Source: Vandiemenella viatica (Eukaryota > Arthropoda > Insecta > Orthoptera > Morabidae). From it: DNA of 64,000 bases. Of the stretch, positions 56,271 through 64,000 are shown piece after piece (the stretch's first letter is position 1; each line of letters starts with the position of its first letter). The notes below the pieces were generated by a model that did not search any database, was not told the origin of the DNA, and saw only the letters and a program-made list of their open reading frames with translations. The stretch lies in assembly GCA_031002005.1 (NCBI GenBank), contig CM061921.1, positions 141,021,283 to 141,085,282 of the forward strand, given 5' to 3'. Position numbers and translations under genes: made by a program.

Positions 56271-56690
56271 CACCGCAAAATAGTTCACTACGGTCATAGT
56301 GGAAGTGAGTCACTCGTGCATTTACATTGGAAGCAAGGCTGTTTGGTTTTTCTACGTAGTCGTACGAGTGAAATGGATATTATGATATAGATAAGTAAAT
56401 TTCTAGTTTGTGATAGAAAACCTTGTTGGATCACACGTCAAAAGATCACCTTAACCGTGCTGTGACGTTTCAAGTAAATTTTTGCAAAATTTACTTCTTT
56501 TCAAGTTTCTATGTGCCTACTTCTCTATTTGCTAACGTGAATAAATTTAACCAACATTAAAGAACTTTAACAAATCGTTGAATCTAATAAACTAATAATT
56601 TCCAGTAATTTTCACTTATTCTGTCAGAAATTAGTACTTTATATTAAATAAGGTATCTATTCAATAAATATTAATTTTTAATGTATGAAC
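56020..56690. other. No gene; poly-A run of ~49
   Basis: An uninterrupted A-run at 56221-56269 lies between two related segments (CGCACTCGTGCGTTTTCATC and GTCACTCGTGCATTTACATT). A retroposed or duplicated short repeat is likely. Confidence 0.45.
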
Positions 56691-56691
56691 G

Positions 56692-56860
56692 AAGGCTTTC
56701 CCGTCGTGTCGCTGAAATATAATCTTCGCGGGTTCGCTGCCGGATTGTGTCGAAGAAAGACGAGCTTTCGGCTACGTACTCTGCCGCTATCTTCAGGTCT
56801 GATCACTGGTGCCAACACGTCTTATATAGCCTAGCGCCCCTACCACAACCAGGAACACGT
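56692..56860 (+). repeat. Dispersed repeat shared with the 18883-19048 insert
   Basis: GAACGAAGGCTTTCCCGTCG, then GCTGAAATATAATCTTCGCG and GGGTTCGCTGCCGGAT align with the left arm of 18883-19048. Later ACTGGTGCCAACACGTCTTA and TATAGCCTAGC resemble the interior of 20074-20451 in inverse. Penelope-like terminal sequences have this look, but this is inference. Confidence 0.5.
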
Positions 56861-56869
56861 TTGGCACTG

Positions 56870-57640
56870 GATCCATCGTTCTTGTGATCTTAACGCTGAA
56901 ACACCTACGTTGCAGTACAAATACTGTGTATCTTCTTGTTTATCACCACCACCATCGAATAACAATCTTCTTGATTTAGGTTTTCTGCACTTGGTGGTTT
57001 TCTTTCTATCATTCTTTCTTGTTTTTGTCTTTTTATAATTTTTTTGTTAGTTTTTTGCAGCTTCAACTTAATTTTTTGTATGGATGTCAACAACTGCACA
57101 GAACCTTAGTTTCGGCTGTTGCTTTTGTGTTTTCCTACTGCTGTTACAGGAGGCGCTGGAACAACGTCCTTTCGGGTTCATATGAAAAAAAGCTTCCGAC
57201 CGTTGAAATACCTCCCCATCAACTTTGTAATACAACAACTTTGAAACAAAAGTAATTTCGCTGATTTTGTTTTTTATTATTATTAACATATTCACTCGAG
57301 CTTCAAATGATAACAAAGCATCGAAGTACAGTAAATCGGGAATATTAAGAATTCGAAAGGAACAAACCACCGCCACCTTGGCCACCTTGACCGCAGTGAC
57401 GCCTATACACGAACGTAGGTAGTTCTACTTTACCAATGCAACAAAACAATGCGATCGTTCAATCGGGAATTTGTAGCCAAAATACCACACTTACAAAACA
57501 ATTTCGGTCAAAAGCGGTACATCACCAGCTTTCTTAATATTAAATACATAAACTCAGCACTTACCAGATATCAGGATGATCAAAAACCACAAATATTTTA
57601 ATAGTTTCGAGAGATGACACGCTAATCGAATCAGACTTCT
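56870..57640. other. No gene recognised
   Basis: AT-rich, with short spurious frames only. Confidence 0.45.
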
Positions 57641-58775
57641 CAAGGTAACACGGAGGTCCTTGGGCTATGGTTGGAGTTGCTGCAGGCGGGGGTTCCCCGA
57701 GCTTGCGCTGATACACCCCCTCAAGACTTTACCCACCACCCGGCTACACCCTGGACCAATAGGTCAGTCTCTCTGAAGAACTACCCTCCCCATTGTCGGG
57801 GGGGGGGGGGGGGGCGAGGTCGGACTCCTCCCGAAGGAGGAAGCGCTTTTAGCCGCTGAGAATGGTGCCCTGCACCCGCGGGGATCGCGTGCAGTCAGCG
57901 CCGCCGTGGGCAGGAACGAAGACATAGCCCCTGCCATTAATCAGCTTCCGTATAGTGTAACGAATGTGCGTTGAGCATTGCCACCCAGGACCCGGATGGT
58001 TGGCCCGTACACTACCGAGGTTCTGTGACCAGCTCTCTGAGTCATTCTAGCCCTTGTGTCAGGAAGTAGTAGGCTGCTGCTCGGAGAACAGTACCGTACA
58101 GCACGAGGGAATATAGTGTCTGGTCAAATTGAGCATCGAAGCTTTCACTTATAACTTCCCTCTCAGAGCTCTCCCCAAACACCCGCCACCTAGCATCCGC
58201 CCCCACTGCGGATGGTGAGGCAAGGCACGTTTCACCACCCATTAAGGGTCCCCACGGGAACGACGCGGACGCAACGCCCACCTCGAACCAGGCCGAAGAT
58301 CCTCCAAAACCTGGAAATATAGCTTAAGCATCTCTGCTAGTCCTACGCGCGCCTCTCCCCACCCGCCTTCTCACGGAGACCAGACGAAAGCCATAGCGAC
58401 CGAGCACAGTACAGGACTGCCTTGGCACACGTTCCCCCGCACTCGACTGACAGCAAAGCGTCAATGACGGGGCACAGGTTTCCGCACTATGGGGCACGCT
58501 CCTAGCGCACGTTCCACCGCACAACCGGCACACCGGGAATGGCCGCCAATGATGAGCACGGCTTCTCGCACACTCGTCCAAGCTTCGCAGAGCTCAAGGG
58601 TATTGCTGCCCCACTCAGGTCAGACCCATGCACTACCAATCCATACTTGTACAGTAAAGAGGATCTCTTATGACAGCAAGAGATATTGCACACCGGCGGC
58701 AGGGAGCACTACTTATCCTGATCACCGAAACCACGCACCGCAGCAACAGTCACACCCGACATGCCGGAGACTTAT

Positions 58776-59497
58776 GCCCCGTTTACATGATTCGAGTTGA
58801 CTGGAACGAGTGTACTGTCTTCCTGCGCGCGCAGCACTGGATAGTCCACTCACCTCGTGTCAACAGGTACAATACGACAGTTGACTGAGGATAGTGGAAT
58901 CGGTTCACAACCAACTTTTGGAATGCGAGTTCAACAATCAAGATGGCGACAATTATCAAGTCGCGTTAGCGGAGTGAAGCAGAGGCATTAAAATCTTTAG
59001 AACTACATGAAAGTGAGGAAATTCCATGGAATTTTAAGAATAAAATTTATAAGAACAGGCATTTTCGAGACTCTGCTATCAAAAAATTGCTTCATAGCGG
59101 TGTCATTTTTTATGTATCGGAAAAAATATTTCACAATAGCTCTTCAAATTGAGATACAGTTAGCATATTTTCACTTGCGACTTTATTTTTCTTTAAAAGA
59201 CGCTGAGGCATTTAAAGAGCATTTCTTTTTAATATCCACTCTTTTAACGTTTTGTTTTATTATTCTTCATATCATTCAACATTATAATAAACAAGTTAGC
59301 TACGATGTTAATTCCTTTTTGTAATATTGACATACTATTTTCAATAAGATCACAATATAGGAGTAGTCAACTGTCCTCACAGTGGACAGTTCACTGTCTT
59401 CTAATTATTACTAGCACGCTAGTCCACTCTCTTACCCCCACCACCGACTGTCCGGCCAACTGTTGTTCCAGTCAACTCGCATCATGTAAACGCGGCC
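58776..59497. mobile_element. Non-autonomous TIR element, Harbinger-like
   Basis: The ends GTTTACATGATTCGAGTTGA and the inverse of TCAACTCGCATCATGTAAAC pair over about 32 bp (CCCCG.. / GCCGCG.. outside). The AT-rich interior contrasts with the GC-rich repeat around it. An interior frame has IPWNFKNKIYKNRHF, weakly like a MADF domain, which would fit a Harbinger partner gene. The 3-bp duplication is not certain. Confidence 0.7.
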
Positions 59498-59640
59498 GTA
59501 GGCCATGGACGGACACTTCAACTGTGCTCGTTGCCTACCGGTAACTTACGTCACCTCTCTGCACCCAAGGTCCTACTGCCGAACGCAACAGAAGATTGGA
59601 ATGTCCCTCCTTCTCCGCTCCATCAGTCTTACTGCCAAGG

Positions 59641-59780
59641 CAGGGCCGGATTAAGACAGCGTGAGGTCACACATCTAGCCTAGGTGCGGCCCCCCCCCCC
59701 CCCCAGGAAGCGCGAGGCCCCCTAGAAGGTGCGAGGCCCGTAGCAGTTGCTACCTCTGCTACGTGGTTAATCCGGTACTG
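59641..59780. mobile_element. hAT MITE, 140 bp, perfect 8-bp duplication
   Basis: Ends CAGGGCCGGATTAAG and the inverse of CAGTACCGGATTAA. TGCCAAGG on both sides (59633-59640 and 59781-59788). C-run and GCGAGGCCC repeats inside. Confidence 0.9.
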
Positions 59781-61317
59781 TGCCAAGGGCGTTGGTCCTG
59801 AGTTCATTGCCGGCGGGACGGGATATCACTCCTGTGACTGCTTTGCACCCAGTCTTTCTCAAGCAGGCACTTCGACTCCCGGTACCGAAATAGTACATAC
59901 CGGCGGCAAGGAGTACCAATCCCCTGACCACTGACCCTATTAGCAATCACTTGCGAGAACTAGAAGTGGCCATCACTGTTGTCAGATAACGCCAGTTAAC
60001 GGGTGCCATACGATGTCTGCCCTCCCCTCCAGCAAGGTCGCGTCACCTCTCAGCACCAAAGGCCGGAGCGGTAGAAGAAGTGAAGAGACCCCCTTCTACA
60101 AGACCAGGGCGTTGGCACTGAGTGCACTGCCGGCGGCATGGGGCACCGCTCCCGTAACTGCGGTCTTCTTCAACCGAGCGCTGTGACTCCCGGCACCGTG
60201 GTAGGTGGCTGGCGGCAGCGGCAACCAATTCCATCTGATCACCGGCATCCACCTCCGCAGCAACCATACTGAGAATGGGATATGACCACCAGCTCAACAG
60301 CGAGACACCGGCTTATCGGCACCGTGTGTTTCCGTTCTGCAAGGTCGCACCACCTCCTTGAACCCCGACTGACTCACAATCTGAAGACAGCAGCGCCGGC
60401 ATAACTGGAGCATCAGAACAGTATGCATCTCGGCAGCGAGGGGCATCACATCCCTGACACCATGTTCATGACGTATACTGCCGGTATCGCGTCTGATTGT
60501 TACCGAAGGCAGAGGATGCACCTCCTCCCTGATCTCCTTCGCGCTACCATAGCAGTTGGAGACTCGATACCTTGTACCCGCCTGGCAGCGTTAACATAAT
60601 GGTTTCCACCCTACAAGTGGCCACAATCGCATTCGCCTAGCTCAGGGGTTAATCTCCCACTGGCATGAACCGAGGAGATCCAATATAAACTGACCACACA
60701 GAAAATGAAGTGGGCTTGGTCGGGTACCCCGGGAGTTTGAACACCCGTAACTGGCCCCGAGGGGGGTGCTCGAAGGACATGATCACAGATGTTTGGTCCA
60801 CCAACCTGGTTGGGGCTTTATGTGATACCTGGGCTGGAGCCCTTCACTCATCATCCCGACCACACCATCCTATCGTACTACTTCACTACACCCCCACCGT
60901 GGGATTGGGCATTTCCAAATCATCTGCCGTTGTTTTCCACCACTTCAGCAGAGATGGTGGGGCATAGCACTTTTTGCCATCCTTTAAGAGTGCCCACAGG
61001 GAATGACATGGATGAAGCATCACCATGAACCAAGATGAAGACTGTACCAAAGAGGGCATTGAGTGCGATGGCCCATCTCTTGGTCCACAAAATGCCCACG
61101 GCCACTTTGCTTGCCATGGCCACTTTGCTCCGCCCTCCCCTACTAATGGGGAAGTATAACAATCTCTCTACAAAACATGAAACTATGTTCTGTGTGTGAT
61201 AAATGTATGTTTAGTTTGTGAAATATGTAGTTTATGAGGCAGAAATAGAAGACTATCCCGGTAACTGCCTTGATGGCTGCGGAAAACCGCCTAACAATCG
61301 CAGTCAGTATGGTGGGT

Positions 61318-61400
61318 GTGCAGCGGCGAGGGCTCATGGCCGGTGCGCGGCGGCGAGGGCTCATGGCCGGTACGTGGCAGCGAGGACTCATGCCCAGTTC
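61318..61400. repeat. Minisatellite, ~27-bp unit, three copies
   Basis: Units CAGCGGCGAGGGCTCATGGC, CGGCGGCGAGGGCTCATGGC and GGCAGCGAGGACTCATGCCC in tandem. Short; no coding role seen. Confidence 0.8.
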
Positions 61401-61404
61401 GGTT

Positions 61405-62048
61405 GTACCTTCACCCCTCTAATGTGCAGCTCCTCAGTCTATGGGGTAGATGGTAGTAATAATAATATCAATTTAGTTTGGTATTATTTACCAGGAAAAT
61501 GCATTTAATGTTATCTTTCACTATATGTATCAAAAATGAAAAGATAATCATCAGTTTAGTATAACATGGAATATAGATTATCGAGCATTTCCAAATAAAA
61601 TCCAAACAATAGGGGTATTAGTCTGAGAAAATTTTGAGATTCATATGACCAATTGTGTTGTCATTAAAAATGCTTTGCACCAAGACATCAATATCTGTAA
61701 AAGATATTTAAAATATAGCAAGTATTTAAATGCTCAAAGGACATATTTTTTAATTAGACACAATATAACATTGAAAATTACTGTCCAAACTTTTTGATTC
61801 CATTTTGTCCTCATTCTCCAAATTATTCATCTGAGTGAACATAAGATGTAAAAGTAATGGCATTGTTTTTCACAAAGCAGATAACCAATTACAAGTATCT
61901 ATATTGCACTGCTGATTCATACAGCTGCCTTGACAGTGTAACATGTAAGCAACAATTACATTTTCAGTTCAGAACAATTTGATATCTTCAGCAATAAAAA
62001 GCTTTTTGAAACCATATTTTTTTTATCTTGAATTTGTTATTAATGCAG
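61405..62048. other. Presumed intron upstream of the bHLH exon
   Basis: AT-rich and non-coding. It ends in a T-rich tract and a TTATTAATGCAG acceptor at 62037-62048. Confidence 0.5.
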
Positions 62049-62179
62049 TGTTAATTCTGCCTACTCCACTCTGCGTGCTCTCATCCCAACGGAGCCCCGA
62101 GATCGTAAACTGTCACGAATTGAAACATTACGACTTGCTACGAGCTATATAGCACACCTAAGAAGGCTCATCAGAGAAA
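62049..62179 (+). CDS. Exon of a Paraxis/Scleraxis-type (TCF15-like) bHLH factor
   Basis: Acceptor ...TTAATGCAG precedes it and donor GAAA|GTAAGT follows. The exon is 131 bp: 1 nt, 43 codons, 1 nt. It encodes [13 protein letters not shown] (helix 1), the loop TEPRDRKLS, and helix 2 [15 protein letters not shown] followed by RRLIRE. The loop and helix 2 (IPTEPxDRKLSKIETLRLASSYIxHL) are the signature of the Paraxis/Scleraxis group and its insect homologue. Twist and achaete-scute types differ in the loop. It would act as a nuclear DNA-binding dimer with an E-protein in mesoderm-type development. The basic region must lie in an upstream exon that I do not find in this window. The frame is fully intact, unlike the transposon debris around it. 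Confidence 0.9.
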
Positions 62180-63471
62180 GTAAGTGGACTCCAACCTTAT
62201 TTTTCTCCACAAATGAACAAGGTTCAGATGTACTATACAAATATCTAATTATGCTGATAACATAACTGTGATACTGTTATTTGATATTGTATACTGCAAG
62301 AATGGTGACTTAAATCCTCTCTTTTTCAGCCAACAGGTACCACTAATTGTATGAGTTGCTGTCTGCCTTAACTGCATGTGCTAATGCTTTCAGGCTAAAG
62401 TGTGGAAACAGTTATTCACTTAAAAAATTACAAGTAAATGTAAAGACAAATGTTTAAAACATGAAATTCTCTCCTATTAAAAATTACCTACTTGTTACTC
62501 CCCCTCTTTGACAAATTCAGTTACAAAATTCCAGATTAATTCAGAAAATGGATATAGGTGAGTGGGGCAGGAACAAGATCCAGAGAAGACAGAAACAGGA
62601 GAAAAATAGAAATGAAGCACGTGGACTGATAAACAGGATTATTTAAAAAAATTGAATCAAAAAGTATTCTTGAAACATATTTTGATTATAGAAACAGCCT
62701 CAAGTTTAATAATAATGTCAAATTCATATCATGTAATTTATTACATGATTCCACACAGAAGTAATACCCTAAAACACTGCTAGTAGAAGGACCAGACAAC
62801 TAAATTAGATCCTCACTTAAACATTGATACTCTACAAGTAATCACTTACCAGTCCCATTTCCTCTACCCTCAGGGAAACATTATGCACACCTTTTAAATT
62901 AGGCCTAGTGAAATAATATTAAATAATCACAAAACCTAGTAGTTCCAGTTATCTAATTCCACCCATATTTACTATCTTCCTTAACATCAGTACTTTATAA
63001 TTTCAGAAACTTAGTACTACAGCTCACTACCCTAACGGAAACTTCAGAGACAGCCTTTTTTTAGCATTGTCTTCTGCATTTCCATAAGTCATGTAATTGC
63101 AAACAACAATGTCATATAAATCAAAATTCCGTATAATCTATTAACCAACAACTGCGGAAGATGGCCTACAACCAGATTTGTAATGATGTCATGTCTCAAA
63201 TGAACCCTTTGTAGCACTTCTGTAGGTAACTTCTATTGCATTCTCATAAGCAAATGTTTTATTTACTTGTCCTGAAATAGCATTTCTTGAAAACTTAACT
63301 ACATTTATGATTTTTATTTGACTTCCAGTTCTAAACTGTCTTAACATCCTTATACCCACTTAGTTTCACAATTGCCCATATCTCTTCTTTCTAGATGGTA
63401 AGGAATGTACATCCAAAAGCCATCTAACATTTCTAATGTGTCATAACAACTTACTTCCAGTATGTGTTAAT
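62180..63471. other. Presumed intron downstream of the bHLH exon
   Basis: AT-rich. I see no further exon or recognisable repeat before the hAT element near 63472. Confidence 0.45.
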
Positions 63472-64000
63472 TAGTGATGTGCCGGATCGTTAAAAATGTA
63501 TATCCGCGGATACGGATACAGATACAGATCATTATTGTCTAGATCCGCGAATACGGATACGGATCTCAACTTGGACCGACAGTGGAAAAGTTGTCAACTA
63601 CGATATATTATCCACCAGCGTCCAGCTTACGCGAAGTGTTTTGACCTTGTACTGTGCATGTTTATGTTTATATTTTAGGATGACATAGGATTGCGTAGAT
63701 TATATATGTTAAAAAGTTTTTTTGGGAAGTTGTAAGTTAAATTAAAATATAAACAATTTATACAAAAAAAGTATAGTATCGTAATATGGAAATATTTTAC
63801 TATAGTAAATGATGAATCTCCTAAATACAAACTCTGTGAAGGAATGTATTCCAATGAATGTAAAACTTTCTTAAAAATTAATCTTCAGACGAAACACCCA
63901 CAAAAATATGAGTTATTCTTAAAAGAAGACTCCACTAAGAAGATTGCCGGCGAACACATTCAGCAGGGAACGTCTTTAAAAATGGTAAAAAGAGAATTTA
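63472..64000 (+). mobile_element. hAT transposon, 5' end, continues past the window
   Basis: Starts TAGTGATGTGCCGGATCG, a hAT-like terminus, and is followed by repeated CCGCGGATACGGATAC / CCGCGAATACGGATAC. From about 63810 an open frame reads PKYKLCEGMYSN...LKINLQTKHPQKYELFLKED. This resembles a BED zinc finger (Lys-rich, LKxHLxTKHxxxY) at the N-terminus of hAT transposases, although the first Cys of the CxxC pair is missing. The right end and target duplication lie outside. Confidence 0.6.

Larger units (their letters stand above)
57650..61160. repeat. GC-rich degenerate tandem-repeat region
   Basis: Recurrent blocks such as CCGGCGGCATGGGGCACCGC and CCGGCGGCAAGGAGTACC occur near 58690, 59800, 59905, 60128, 60205 and 60428. 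Blocks GGGCGTTGGCACTGAGT (59786 and 60107) and GCAAGGTCGCRYCACCTC (60033 and 60338) give a period of about 305-320 bp built from sub-repeats of about 100 and 220 bp. Two further segments, 58180-58310 and 60920-61045, are diverged copies of each other (AAGGGTCCCCACGGGAACGA / AAGAGTGCCCACAGGGAATG). No intact coding. Later insertions at 58776-59497 and 59641-59780. Confidence 0.6.

Noticed and set aside
61143..61391. Frame with repeated MSPRRRAP/AMSPRR peptide
   Set aside because: It is the antisense reading of the short minisatellite at 61318-61400.

Overview
This window looks like nuclear DNA from an insect, probably one with a large, repeat-rich genome. It has no operons or other prokaryotic organisation. 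It is AT-rich and carries exon-like segments with GT/AG splice signals, tRNA-derived SINEs, several LINE clades, hAT, Tc1, mariner and Harbinger transposons, one LTR element and a scaffold gap of exactly 1,000 N. Almost all recognisable coding sequence belongs to mobile elements, and nearly all of it is broken.

Host genes: only two exons can be supported, both on the + strand. One at 62049-62179 encodes the helix-loop-helix of a Paraxis/Scleraxis-type (TCF15-like) bHLH transcription factor. One at 22514-22706 encodes a cysteine-rich segment that I do not recognise. The rest is best read as intron or intergenic DNA filled with repeats.

Layout. 0.4-5.9 kb: CR1/jockey-like LINE pieces and a decayed hAT transposon with an exact 8-bp target duplication. 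6.0-8.5 kb: a SINE and a minus-strand LINE ORF1 with CCHC knuckles. 8.6-14.5 kb: TIR and foldback elements, an intact-looking SINE, and tandem palindromes. 14.5-19.9 kb: a CR1-like LINE split by an RTE-clade LINE and by a 166-bp foldback insert. 20-24.6 kb: a 378-bp element with a 13-bp duplication, two hAT MITEs and the cysteine-rich exon. 25.1-26.4 kb: a 5'-truncated I-clade LINE (copy A). 28.9-31.5 kb: a minus-strand Tc1 relic with a mariner and a LINE 3' fragment inserted in it. 32.6-49.4 kb: three head-to-tail I-clade LINE copies (B, C, D); a 3.57-kb LTR retroelement without recognisable pol has inserted into copy B. 49.6-50.6 kb: gap. 50.8-52.0 kb: a minus-strand relic of a Rep-like protein (HUH endonuclease plus SF3 helicase motifs), probably an endogenous CRESS-DNA-virus-like sequence. 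54-56 kb: SINE and Harbinger. 57.6-61.2 kb: a GC-rich degenerate tandem array with a TIR element and a hAT MITE inserted. 62-64 kb: the bHLH exon and the start of a BED-finger hAT element.

The most interesting signal is in the 3' UTRs of the I-clade LINEs. They carry a series of RNA hairpins that share a loop close to CCCTNTACA. The largest has a 17-nt arm, and its arms co-vary between copies. A GGGCGC/GCGCCC terminal stem sits just before the (AAC)n tail. This looks like a conserved, functional RNA structure and may be the element its reverse transcriptase recognises.
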